Position numbers and translations under genes: made by a program. Shown piece by piece: positions 10,170 to 21,020 of a stretch of DNA of 64,000 nt. The notes beneath the pieces were generated by a model. That model ran no database searches and was not told the origin of the DNA. It was given only the letters and a program-made list of their open reading frames with translations. Position 1 is the first letter of the stretch. Every line of letters begins with the position of its first letter. Location of the stretch: NCBI GenBank assembly GCA_032622095.1, contig CP136062.1, forward strand, positions 202,645,959 through 202,709,958, given 5' to 3'. The stretch is from Siphonodentalium dalli (Eukaryota > Mollusca > Scaphopoda > Gadilida > Siphonodentaliidae).

Positions 10170-11937
10170 GGCCGGATTCGTCATCTCCGGTTTAAACCTC
10201 CGAGTTTAAACCTGGTTTAAACCAACATTGGCGGTCCAGCCAAACCGGGTCTAAGGGGGCTTTTTTTCGTCCAATTACCAACTAATTGACAACTCGATTT
10301 GGTGATATGAGCAGTCAAACTACTCTCTTACCTATCGGACCAAAAGACAAGCCGATACTATGGTTATTGACATGACATAAATCATCGCGAACGCGTGCCC
10401 GATTTATTCATTGAGAAATGATTATCGCTCATGTGCCATTAATCCGATCTCTTTTTGGGTTAAATCAATCTGACAACGGGCATGTCTCTCAACACGAGCT
10501 TCACGCGCTGTTTATCACTTTGTTTGTGATTGATTTTCTTCAAGATGCTTTACCCGCAAAGACAAAATTTGATGTATTTACATGTATATCTGTATATATT
10601 AAAGGGTATAGGAGCTGTATATATGTATGTCCGTTTGTCTGTTCGCAACTGTTCAAACACTGATTTAAAAATAAGACAACAAATTTAATTTAACAAAAAT
10701 GAAAAAATTGTGTTTTTATATTGTGTAAGCAGTTGTTGTGTCTAACAAGAAACAATATTTAAAATTTATATTAATATTTGTTCGTTTCAAATTATTATTA
10801 TTTTTTTTTAAATTAAAATGTTCAAATGATCAAAATGTGCGCAAATGTGACACAGGCTCCTGTCGCACGAAGGGGCCGCAGGACCCTCTGACGCTGAATA
10901 AAGGCACCATAATCGAGTCAATCCTGGACCAAGAGGTCAGTCAAGTAAAAGCAATTTGCTTATGAATACACACCAGAAGTGGCATCCGAACTGTTTTAAT
11001 AGGTCAACTATACAGATGCACAGCTTTTAATATAGAAATATATTACATGCGTTGCTAGGTTTTGAACTGGTGGAATATTATGGGAATTTATGGACGGAGC
11101 CAGAGTAGAGCGTTTGGCATGATCTATATCAAAATAATTTATCAAATTTGACTCATGTAGCAATACGATTGCAAACTATGTGTATAGCATATATGTTCAT
11201 GCAGTAGCATCGTTTTGGTGTCAAAATTAAAACGTTGAAACATTCAAATTAATTCGTAGAAAACACCAGTTTTTGCGATTGCCACAAGCCAAAAATAAAA
11301 ACCACAAAATATTTGTAAAAATCATACTGAAGGAACATGTCCATATCTGAGCAAAGCTCGCGTGCGAATGAATCAACTGTGACATGATAACACCAGTCGG
11401 CAGCCGCCACTTAGACACGCCCTCACTCGAGATAATTTACAGCTCCACCCTTTGATTGATTGTTCGACAATTCTAAACCGCGATGAAGAAAAGACGGATT
11501 CGTCATCTCAAGTTTAGCCTCGATAAAGCTGGTTTAGCTGGACCGCCGAATTAGATGGTTTAGTTGCCGGTTTAAGCTTATAAAACGCAAACAATATATC
11601 GAAATTGACAAAAACTTATCCCCACACGCTTTATATGTGTGAGTACATCTCGCTTATAAATTTCCAATCAAAATATGGTCGATGTCGTAATTATTGATTT
11701 TCGCAATCAATAAAACGATGCGGTCCGAATTAGGAAAGTACGATTAATTATCTGGACGATACAGATACACTACTGCTAAACCACTGGTCTGGCTGGACCA
11801 GGTTTAAACCAGAGATGACGAATGCGTCACTTAGACCTGCGGTCGCGAGTTTAAACCACGGATTGTGCTGACTCACGGCGGTTTAAACCTAGAGGTTTAC
11901 GTAGACCGGGTTTAAACCTGAGATGACGAATCGGGCC
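10170..11937. mobile_element. Non-autonomous TIR transposon, 1.77 kb
   Basis: Its termini are inverted: GGCCGGATTCGTCATCTC at the left and the complement of GGCCCGATTCGTCATCTC at the right, continuing into GGTTTAAACC on both sides (about 29 bp with two mismatches). Flanks read CCAATG on the left and ATGGTGTC on the right. The empty site at 34 kb has one ATG, so the target duplication is 3 bp (ATG), or 4 bp if the next G is counted. Both subterminal zones hold several GTTTAAACC boxes. A 3-bp duplication and GGCC termini suggest PIF/Harbinger affinity, as inference. No transposase is visible. Confidence 0.78.
11494..11828. mobile_element. Related TIR element nested inside 10170-11937
   Basis: Its left end GACGGATTCGTCATCTC and right end complement GACGCATTCGTCATCTC match at 16 of 17 positions, and share ATTCGTCATCTC with the outer element. 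It may be a smaller relative inserted into the larger one, or an internal duplication of the outer ends. Confidence 0.6.
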
Positions 11938-12209
11938 ATGGTGTCTGCGAATGTATTCGACGAAAACAACTCAAAATCCATTTGCATATAGACATACCAA
12001 TATAGGGGATAAATCATTCGCATTGTTTATCCTTGATGCACTCTGGATTTGGTTAGTCAAAGGTATATAGCCAACTATACCTCTGAAAACACTGATATTC
12101 ATTATTTGATAATCGAAAGTGAGATAAGAGTCTCAACCCAACTTCCCTGTCATATCACAACCTTTATATACTTTGTCACATAAACGCCCCGACACAGAAC
12201 GACATAGTT

Positions 12210-13222
12210 TTAAAGGTACGGTTGGCCTTGGCGGTGGGTATCCTGTGAAAATATTTCCACCCGTCAAAAACCGCCACAAACAGAAAGAACATCAAAACGT
12301 AGACAGCCTTTGTCCGTATACAAATAAGAAATATCGCATAAACAGTATGTTATTGTCAAATGTTTGACCATTGTTATATATTTACACACTAAGTGTTGTC
12401 ATCACTAAATCCAGCATTCTGATTGGTCGGCGCCCACGTGGCTAGTTGCAGTTATTTCTCGGTGAATGCGTAACGCCTCATAAAACCAAGCTAATAACAC
12501 CATCGATACGTCATTAGGTTTGGAAAGACGAACGCGTAATGCTTTGGGCGCATTTTGACTCGCGCAGGATGGACTTAATACATCATCGGGTTTCAACATG
12601 AAGAGAAATTGTTCCTATTAACTTTTGCCAAGGGTGCTATTGTGTATTTTGGGCTGATCTTGTCACGATACACTTTTCGATTTAAATATATTTACAAAAG
12701 CGGCTTTTTCGCTAAATGTATATAAATATAAGGATTAACTGTCATGTGGACTATTTTTATGGAGATGTAACGGTGAGGTAAGTGGACATAACTTGTATGT
12801 AAAACCCTTCGGGTTTTACACAAGTTATGTCCACTTACCTCACCGTTACATCTCCATAAAAACAGTCCACATGACAGTTAATCCTTATGTAAACAAAAGC
12901 ATAAAAAGTTACTTTTCTGGTGTTTGTTTATATTATGATAGTACACATAAAGAGCGTTCTTTGTTGGTGAATTCCTGATATGGAACTAATAAAGAGCGTT
13001 TATGCCATTTGTGTGTGATTAGCCAGTAGCATTGTGTTGTCTTCTGTAACACAATCAGGCTCTTGCTGAGGTAAAATATAGTAGGTCTTTATGATAACAT
13101 GCTGTTTACGTGATGGTGATGGTATATATGAACGAAACTGTATGCGTTTTAATGTTTTTCTGTTAACGGTGATTAGAACAAATTTGAATATTTTCGACAA
13201 CTAAGGCCTCGCGTGCCTTTAA
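12210..13222. mobile_element. TTAA MITE family M2, copy 1 (with insertion)
   Basis: It has inverted ends TTAAAGGTACG...GGCCTT and AAGGCCTCGCGTGCCTTTAA, the same as copies at 19266-19769 and 41490-41991. The TTAA at each end is the likely target duplication. Internal similarity to the 41-kb copy runs to TTGTTAT at 12377 and resumes at GTAAACAAAAGC from 12889. The intervening 511 bp is a later insertion that includes a large hairpin. It is non-coding. Confidence 0.75.
12728..12888. mobile_element. Near-perfect 161-bp hairpin
   Basis: Arms of about 77 bp start ATAAGGATTAACTGTCATG and face their complement ending CAGTTAATCCTTAT. They differ by one substitution and a 2-bp indel, with a TTCG loop near 12806. 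Such identical arms suggest a young fold-back event. It sits at the right edge of the 511-bp insertion in MITE M2 copy 1, and TTAT occurs at both edges of that insertion. Confidence 0.85.
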
Positions 13223-13582
13223 CTCTCTGTGATTTATCGTCATTTTGATCGCTATGCCATAACACGACGTGGTCAGTTTTATAGGTGGGAGAAACGACAG
13301 GCATATTACTAATTTCACTATGTAATTACTCCCGTGCACGCCGAAACCCCACTTTCTCTGGTAACAAACTGACATACTATATACAATCAGTTTACCCTCC
13401 CTTTGGCTTTTGCGTGGATCACAAATCGGTTACTAAATGGAATCCAGCCATCATGTGTCACCCGATTATGTGATATAACATTGGAAGTGACATATACTGC
13501 ATTACAACGTATAACCTGTCTTGTTCACACAGAACTACATATATCGGGTGACGAATGCTCGTTTCTTGAGACACATGGGGCT
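13223..13582. other. Intergenic, no feature seen
   Basis: Unique-looking sequence between two MITEs. No gene or repeat can be supported. Confidence 0.35.
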
Positions 13583-13971
13583 TTAACCCTTTACCCAACA
13601 GAACGGCCCTGTGCCAATGCATTCTCTTATATATGCGAGTCGACCATAGGTCGCCTCGCATATATAAGAGAATACATTGGCTTAACACATTAAAAATTAT
13701 AAAATTGTTAAAGAATGTAAGAAAAAATGGTAAAAAGTGTTAAAAAAATATTTTTTTTAGACCAATGCATTCTCTTATATATGCGAGGCGACTCGCATAT
13801 ATAAGAGAATGCATTGGCACCGGGCATAACTGTAACTATCACAATGTGGTCAAGGAGCCGGTTCCAATGATATCCATATTTGTATGGTTCTATTGAGACA
13901 GACCGAAGATATTTTAGGCTGTTGAAGCTTTATTTGGCCGGTTTTGGCCGGTTTGTTGGGTAAAGGGTTAA
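13583..13971. mobile_element. TTAA MITE family M1, copy B
   Basis: A complete 389-bp copy from TTAA-CCCTTTACCCAACA to TGTTGGGTAAAGGG-TTAA. It holds both internal hairpins, the second with a shortened loop. The right half reads GCCGGTTCCAATGATATCC and GGCCGGTTTTGGCCGG like the other copies. It is non-coding and probably a piggyBac-type non-autonomous element. Confidence 0.9.
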
Positions 13972-14788
13972 GCCAATCATTCCAGCTATCGCAAAGCTGT
14001 TCCAATCTCCGTAAGCCCAGACCAGAATTTTTATCCACACAAAAGGAAAGTACCCTGATGCGTGTATCTGGGCAAGTTGGTCAGTTACATTATTGGGATA
14101 GGGCACCGCAAGTGGTGTCTAAATGTAGTGGAGTGATCTCCCAGTGAAAATAACATCCTGGGTTGGTCTTTCCCCACCCATATAATAACCTCCTGGTGGT
14201 CTTTCCCCACCCATATAACCGGGCACGTTGTGATATGGCCCACAGTCCTTCTATAACATGTTGACTAATAATTTAAGATGTAATTTTAATTAATAATTAG
14301 CAGTTATATAATATTATAGACTGTATCATACTTTGTAGTAATGTATTACCACCTTTCTACTAGCAGTTTCAGTATTGCGGTAGCTGTGTTCAATTAAAAA
14401 ATGTACTGGTTTAAAAGGAAGGAGACAATGTTCTGACCTATATTAGTAAAGCTTTCAAATTTGTTGGCCAGTTGTCACCCCATTAACTAATTCATATCAA
14501 TCCAGTGAAATTTTAATTGGACACAGCTAATACTACACTGAAACTGCATGATTCCAGTACAAGGGAGATAAAAGAATGTCAATATGGCGGTTTAGATTCA
14601 TGACCGGTCTTATACGTATAGTATTTATAATATTATATAATTGGTACATATTAATTAACATATTAGTACATATTAGTTATATTTTATCACTTAATAATTA
14701 TAACATTTAGACGGACTGTGATATGGCCTAACAGTTGAAACGCAGATGACCCCAATAATTATAACCAAACAAAACCATACACGTAATT
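13972..14788. other. 3' flank or intron of GRL3
   Basis: AT-rich and non-coding. A short direct repeat CTTTCCCCACCCATATAA occurs twice near 14166-14218. No last exon for GRL3 was recognised. Confidence 0.4.
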
Positions 14789-14794
14789 ACTCAC

Positions 14795-15739
14795 CGACGT
14801 ATTAACCGATCCAGCCGCCATCGTCAAAAGAAACAACTGGAGAACGAAGTATACAGTCCAGCATGTAAATGCCCCTAACAATATCGTGCTAAGAGACGAT
14901 TCTAAGATTTGGTAGCCTGTGAGTAGAATACAAGCTACATCGCCGAAAATACACTCAGAAATGTACCAACTAAATGTTTCGTCCGCCATGGCAGCTGAAT
15001 TACAAGCCATTTGAAATCGTCGCCGGAAATCTATGAAATGATCACTTCCCGCGCCCTTCTTAATCTTCAACGCTTTGAACTCCGACCGCAAATGGACAAA
15101 ACACATCCTGACCGCCGCACAATTTGTCATCAACCATAATGTTGGTAAGAGTGCAGCTGATTGAACGTATGGCGTTATCAACAGAGGAGCAAACCTGAGT
15201 AGGTAACCAGTAAAATCGTGCGTCAGTTGTTGATCATACCATAAGAATGAGTTAACTTGGGTGTTGTTCGATACCAAGGGAGAGGTGGCCGAAATGAGCA
15301 TTATCACAAGCAGCACGCAGAATGCAGATGTAGTCACCAGGACGCGTTTCTTGAGTTTTCTATTTAATTCATCAAGGGCGATTCTGCTGTTGGTGGTCTG
15401 CGAAATACATTTAACAGTATTCTCGATTCTCTTTTCCGTTGTCATCAACTTTACAGACAAAGTGCATTTAACAGCACTTTGAAGGAACATCAATTGAAGA
15501 AGTAACATAAAGCAAGTTTCGGGAGATAATGTCCAATCTGGATTCAGGAAGTGGAGCGGGAGAAGTCGTAAAACATTGATCCAAAGCAACAACAGCACAG
15601 CGTAAGAATAGATCATGCTCTTCTTCCCTGTGTACCTGAAGCCAAAAACATCGAAGCACCTCAACAGTGGAGATAAGCTTTTCAGTAAGGTTTCCCATGT
15701 GCGAGACGTTTGCCACAGATCAGGTGCACGGTGTTCCAT
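14795..15739 (-). CDS. GRL3, gustatory-receptor-like chemoreceptor, main exon
   Basis: This is a subfamily A paralogue, probably a membrane chemoreceptor. The exon has 315 codons from the ATG at 15739. Predicted helices are near residues 43-63, 73-95, 133-155, 180-205, 257-280 and 285-309. Landmarks are VFGFRYTGKKS before helix 1, LLWINVLRLLPLHF in helix 1, DWTLSPETCFMLLLQ before helix 2, FRRRFQMACNSAAMADETF before helix 5, and the terminal GSVNTS. The donor GTGAGT at 14789-14794 ends the exon in phase 0. The open frame continues 11 codons into the intron, and those codons are not conserved among paralogues. No lesions are seen. Helix 7 is missing from this exon. Confidence 0.83.
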
Positions 15740-15854
15740 TTCGATTTACAAGCAGTGTGTTTAACTATACAAGTGAAACTGTATATAGAGTCAACGCAGG
15801 TTCGACAGGAACTGTACTGATAAAAAACATGTACCGATGTCGTGTACATTATGA

Positions 15855-15886
15855 TTGATGTCCATTTAATGATCTTGGAGACCTCC
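15855..15886 (-). promoter_or_regulatory. Block conserved upstream of GRL3 and GRL2
   Basis: It matches 9247-9278 at about 27 of 32 positions (core TGGAGACCTCC). It lies 116 bp from the GRL3 start codon. It may be a promoter or 5' UTR segment kept after gene duplication. Confidence 0.4.
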
Positions 15887-17205
15887 AGCTGATCTTCCTG
15901 ATGCGCATGCGTCGAACTTGTTTTCGTGAGTGGCTTTGTGTTTCAGTGAGTGGCTGTATGTGAGCGCCTAGGGACATTATAGGTACATTATAGCGCACGA
16001 TGATACCTCAATATAATATACAATACGCGATGTAAAGTGGTTAATCTTGATAACCGTGACAGCATCAGCCACATAGGAAACATAATATTTCAGCACAAAG
16101 GGGGTGCTAACAGCGCAGATAACCACGATTTCCGCAATACGGGAGATGTATATCCAGCCTGTTATCCCGAAAACCGGCACATTATCAGCTTAGAAAAAAC
16201 TTGTTTTAGGTAGATAATCTGCTTAGAACCGTCTCATTTGAGTCAATAATATGCTGAAAATGAGATCGATTTAGTCACATTATCGACTCATAGTGACACG
16301 ATTCTAAGCAGATAGTGTACGGACAATGACAAACGTAAGCCAACGCACGACTTTTTAGGTGACATGTGTTTTCAGTGTGGCCCGCGCCATAAAACGAAAT
16401 GATGGGTATGAGTCCATTATGTGCTTATTTCAGAATCAAATAATCACATTATGTACCTCTTTCTCGTTATAGGTCGAGTGTGTGCGTATTTGCGCGATGA
16501 TGTGTTAGTATAGCCCGTGGTCAGACGTGGCTTGTGGTCTTTGTTTGGGTATCCAGCTCAGAAGTTCCAAACGCATCCCATCTAACACCAAGTCTGGAGA
16601 ATCACGTGATCACACCAAGTCTGGAAAACTTCATTTGCGACCCTTATGTTGAACTTATGTCCAACTAATACCACGAATACACGTATCTAACTGTTCACTC
16701 GGGTGAAAGATTCCACTCGAGTGAAAGAAGAGTACCTTTTTATATGGCTGTCTAGTATTAAGAGTGTCATCACCAAAAACGAATGTTTATAATTATAATA
16801 TATTACTATAGCAATATAGATTCCAATGAAAATATTAAAGCAAGTTGCGGGCTGGTGAAAAATTATAAATGGCGTCATGAGGGAGAAATACTGCATGGAC
16901 CAAAATTGTTGTTCGTGGTACATGTACATGTAGTGGTATCGGGTTCCTATGAGATACGCCGTCGAGTGGCCTGGCATATTGAGGTAAATACACATATATA
17001 CGTCGAACACTTTTCAGGAACGGCTTGATTCATAATCATTACACAAGCTGCTGAAATTATACAAGCTACTTGATTCATACTCATTATACAAGCTGCTGAA
17101 ATGGCTATGTATGGCTAACAACCAGAGTGCAACTTTGATATGAACTGTTTAAATATTACACTCCTTGGCAATACATCCTCTTGTCACTAATATATGTGCA
17201 CCCTG
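15887..17205. other. Intergenic with an imperfect fold-back at 16217-16314
   Basis: The fold-back has ends ATCTGCTTAGAAYCGTSTCA and arms of about 50 bp, roughly three quarters identical. A block near 16480-16515 (GTGTGCGTATTTGCGCGA) also occurs near 6304-6322. A roughly 40-bp tandem duplication built on CAAGCTGCTGAAAT is near 17025-17095. No gene can be supported. Confidence 0.5.
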
Positions 17206-18136
17206 GTGGTTTTTGTTGTTTCGGACCGTCCGAGTCAGTGCATACTTGAGATACTTCCTTAATTTTTCATTTCGTCCGCCCTTCTCGCCCTCGCCGAAAC
17301 CTATAACATAAATTAACCCTTTACCCAACAGAAGGGCCCTGTGCCAATGCATTCTCTTATATATGCGAGTCGACCATAGGTCGCCTCGCATATATAAGAG
17401 AATGCATTGGCTTAACACATTAAAAATTATAAAATTGTTAAAGAATGTAAGAAAAAATGGTCAAAAGTGTTTTTTTTAGGCCAGTGCATTCTCTTATATA
17501 TGCGAGGCGACCTATGGTCGACTCCCATATATACGAGAATGCATTGGCACAGGGCATAACTGTAACTATCACAATGTGTCAAGGAGCCGGTTCCAATGAT
17601 ATCCATATTTGTATGGTTCTATTGAGACAGACCGAAGATATTTTAGGCTGTTGAAGCTTTATTTGGCCGGTTTTGGCCGTTTTGTTGGGTAAAGGGTTAA
17701 ACCAGGTGGTTTCAACGAGGATGTCTGTTGATTTCCAACATATTGTGTTTCGCGTTTGGGTTGTTCGTACAACTTGCATCCTGCCCTAAACTTATTGTTC
17801 GCGGTGCTGAACTATTCGTCAACAAGAATGTTGAAAGAGCGGCTGATTGGTTCTGATGTAACGCGTTGATGTAGAGCTGATAGAGTTAATCACAACTTCG
17901 TCAACTTCACTCGACTGGGACATCTTTTACATTTTGTCGCATGTTTATTTACGACCTGTCAGTTGATCACGTGATCGGTGACTTTAAAACCGTGAGCGGG
18001 CGCCGCTTGCCGCTCCACCACAATACATAATCACGGCATTCATAGTGAGCGAGCAAACACTGATAAATGGTTCATCTGCTATCGCTTTGGTTGAGTTATG
18101 TATAGATGAATAAAACGACGAGCACTCACATCCAAT
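17206..18136. repeat. Segmental repeat RF, copy 1
   Basis: It matches 35605-36705 on both sides of an M1 MITE: GTCAGTGCATACTTGA and CATTTCGTCCGCC on the left; GAGGATGTCTGTTGATTTCC, AAAGAGCGGCTGATTGG and AACGACGAGCACTCACATCC on the right. This copy lacks about 185 bp present near 36290-36480. It is non-coding as far as I can see. Confidence 0.75.
17313..17700. mobile_element. TTAA MITE family M1, copy C
   Basis: A complete 388-bp copy flanked by TTAA on both sides, with CCCTTTACCCAACA termini and both internal hairpins. It sits inside repeat RF, as does copy E in the other RF copy. Confidence 0.9.
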
Positions 18137-19150
18137 TATGAGTATTAATGGTACATGTACGCTTTCTTAACGGGGCCTCGGTGGCTCAATCGGTTAGGGG
18201 TACCACTCCAAGCCGTTTCGCCCTCCTGCACTGGCGATAATGGTTCAACTCCACATGTTTCCATCGAAATCGTTATCTGGTGGAGTTGCCAGTTACTGGC
18301 CGATGGCCGGTGGTTTGCCGCACATGGTTGACGAGTCTATCAGCCATTGAAATCACTGTTAGATTAGTCGCAAGTGTGCGGATTTCCTCCACCACTAAAA
18401 CTGGCAATGTCGTGATATGACATTAGTTGCTAAAGCGACATTAAACCCCAATCAATCATAAAACGCTTTCTTAACAACACCACATTTCCACACAACCATC
18501 ACTAGCTTATATATTGACATTAGAGTAGTTGACCAAGTTATTTGGTGATCAGTGACAGGGCGACTGTCTAAACGGTCAGTACACACAATATATGAATCGA
18601 TTTCCAACCCAATTACAGACGCAATTGGAAGCAGCATAACTTTCTCATTGGGGAAGATGATCGTTTGTCGATCACTTGAATTATTCAATATCCTGTAATT
18701 AGTCCGAGAATACAACGGCACAATCAATAAGGCCTCTTTGATAAACACTTGTTTAACGGAGTGTTTCCCCTATAAGGTGGATCGGTCGGTCGAAATAAAA
18801 CAAAACTGGGGAAACAATGGAACAGAATGGCTGTTGATAATGTATTCGTTCATATGTACCAGAGATCGTGTTTTAGATTGCATATTATGATATAATCAAA
18901 AATCAAACTTGATACCCCTAAGTTTAAGTCTGCTGCAATGTTGTCCATAAAATAATTAGCGTGTTTCATCACATGAGATTTCAAGGAAGAAAGTGAAATA
19001 AAAAAAAGCTGCATGGAGTATTTTTGGTCGTACGGGTCCGCTAAACGTGCTAATAACGAAACTCTTTTGCTGATAACCGATATGACTTGCAATTTACTAT
19101 CGATAAACTCGAATGTTTATTAAACGTGGGAACTGAAGGTAATTACTACA
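18137..19150. repeat. Dispersed repeat RA, copy 3, with one minisatellite unit
   Basis: It matches 4175-4600 and 1-1195. Near 18852-18876 it has a single TGTACCAGAGATCGTGTTTTA unit, where copy 2 has about 37. The tail 18930-19145 matches 915-1190. A SINE interrupts it at 18172-18462. Confidence 0.75.
18172..18462 (+). mobile_element. tRNA-derived SINE with 13-bp target duplications
   Basis: The head is tRNA-like and carries RNA polymerase III promoter boxes: an A box TGGCTCAATCGG at 18182-18193 and a B box GGTTCAACTCC at 18242-18252. The tail ends GACATTAAACCCCAATCAATCATAAA. The 13-bp duplication ACGCTTTCTTAAC flanks it exactly, at 18159-18171 and 18463-18475. Repeat RA copy 2 near 4213-4225 is the matching empty site with one copy of this 13-mer. 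The element depends on a LINE for movement. Clean duplications suggest a fairly recent insertion. Confidence 0.92.
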
Positions 19151-19265
19151 CAAAACAACGAAAGTCACGCTAGTTTAGGACAAAAACATCGATTTCGCGC
19201 TACAAAGACAAGGTACTACGAACGTTAAGAGATTACGATTAACAGTATGTATCGCACTGAAACTG

Positions 19266-19769
19266 TTAAAGATACGGGCGGCGTTGTCGGTTGGTATGCT
19301 GTTAAAATATTCAGCTCCGTCAAAAACCGCCATAAACAGAAATAACAGTAAAATATAGACAGACATTGTTCTTATATCAATAAGAAATATGGCATAAACA
19401 GTATGTTATTGTTAAATGTTTTCCTTTGTTGTGTAAACAAAAGCAAAAAACGTTACAGAACCTGGTTTTTGTTTAGATCCGGATATGGTAAACATAAAGA
19501 GCGTTTTTGTTACTGTTTTCCTGATATGGAAATAATAAAGAGCGTTTATATCATTTGTGTTTGATTAACCAATAGAATTGCGCTGTGTTATGTAACACGG
19601 ACATGTTCTAGTTTACGTACACCATAGTACGTCTTGACGATAATATACTATTTAGGCGCTGATTATGTTTGGCATATGAGCAAAACTATATATATTTAAT
19701 ATTCCTTCTGTTGATGGCGATTTGAACAAATATGAATATTTCTGCAACGAACGTCGCCCGTGCCTTTAA
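19266..19769. mobile_element. TTAA MITE family M2, copy 2 (diverged)
   Basis: Its ends are TTAAAGATACGGGCGGCGTT and the complement of TTAAAGGCACGGGCGACGTT. The interior aligns with copies 1 and 3 through AAAAACCGCCA, ATAAACAGTATGTTATTGT and AATAAAGAGCGTTTAT. It is about 504 bp, uninterrupted and non-coding. Confidence 0.75.
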
Positions 19770-19785
19770 AAGATGCATAATATAC

Positions 19786-19964
19786 CAATAACATGATTTT
19801 TGAGGGCGTCATGGTTTATTAACGGCCCTCCAGGAATGATTAATAGCCCGATGACATATTAGAGGCACGAGACGAAGTCGAGGGCCGCTAATAGGCTCGA
19901 GGGCTGTTAATCATTCCTGGAGGGTCGTTAATAAACCATGACGCCGGACAAAATCATGTTATTG
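19786..19964. mobile_element. Fold-back element, about 180 bp
   Basis: Inverted arms CAATAACATGATTTT and AAAATCATGTTATTG at the ends continue inward through CGTCATGGTTTATTAACG and GATTAATAGCCC, giving arms of roughly 65 bp. It starts 16 bp after the end of MITE M2 copy 2. No coding sequence. Confidence 0.85.
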
Positions 19965-21020
19965 CTATTATTATTACCACTCACACGGACTGTTATTTAA
20001 GGCCAAAAGTTGTACGGAAGCAAACATTTACCATTTTTTGTTCTATTTCACAAACAATATACAAGAACGCCAAGTGACTGCTGCAGCCTGCACAGCTGTC
20101 GAATTGAACACATCGGGTGAACTAATCCGCGTTCACCCCTCATTCCAAGAAGCAAGCCTTCACTCCAAACTGAGATTTCACAAACTTAATACATGTATTC
20201 AGTTTATTGGGAACCTATTTTCTCATCTGCTTATTTCTGAAAAAAATATTTCTGACAACCATGGCCGTGACCGCGGTCCCTCAAGTGATCACACCAGTAT
20301 GGGGTGTATACATTTATATATAATAACACGAAAATAGGATACATATTCGAGGTGGAGTCCAAAACCATTTTTCCCAAACCGGATGCGGGCCTCGGGCGTT
20401 AATGAACATTTGTTTCAGTAACGCCCGCTTCCGGTTATAGCACCTCGGTAATTCTGGTAAAGTGGTAATAATCGGAATTAACGCTCCTTAATGACCATCT
20501 CGTTGGCTTCGGGTGTAACCAAATTTGATTCGAGCAGAGGATCCCACCCATCAAAGCTCATGGTGATCAGGTATCGATTTTTGAAATTTATTACTTCTCG
20601 AGATGTGTAATTTTTTTTACAGCCTGGTTAAAAAAAGGATATCTTGACAAATACACGAACTATTGATAAAATACTATTTTGTTCACAGCCATTACCCATC
20701 TGTTTAAAAAAATTCGTCCAGAAGTGAAACAAACGCTCTTTATTTCAACCACATTAGAAATAGACTAACAGGGCACGCTCTTTTCCATTCCATGCCGAGT
20801 AAATGGCTGGGTTTTTTTGAACCTAAACTATATTGACTTCAATGCGTCATTCTAGGACATATAAATTGTAGAAAAGTAATTCATGATCAAGTATTTATCG
20901 ACCTACTTCGATACCAGGACAAATTCAAGAGCGAATATTATTAGCCAAGTGGCTTTGAACGTAAAACTGATGGATGCCTTTGTGGATTTTCAAAATGACT
21001 GTGTCATTCAGATGATGGTA
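19965..21020. other. Intergenic, no gene seen
   Basis: Near 20378-20440 a small imperfect inverted repeat around AACGCCCG is visible. The 99-codon plus frame at 20038-20337 has no recognisable domain, and I do not call it. Confidence 0.4.

Larger units (their letters stand above)
9860..12150. repeat. Dispersed repeat RD, copy 1, split by a TIR element
   Basis: The flanks 9860-10169 and 11938-12110 match 33835-34205 and 34605-34690. The unbroken copy at 34 kb reads straight through CCCAATGGTATCTGCG, showing exactly where the 1.77-kb element at 10170-11937 was inserted. No coding sequence is seen. Confidence 0.75.

Noticed and set aside
18172-18260. Functional tRNA gene from the A and B boxes
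   Set aside because: The sequence does not fold into a full cloverleaf by eye, and it continues into a SINE body and tail bounded by target duplications.
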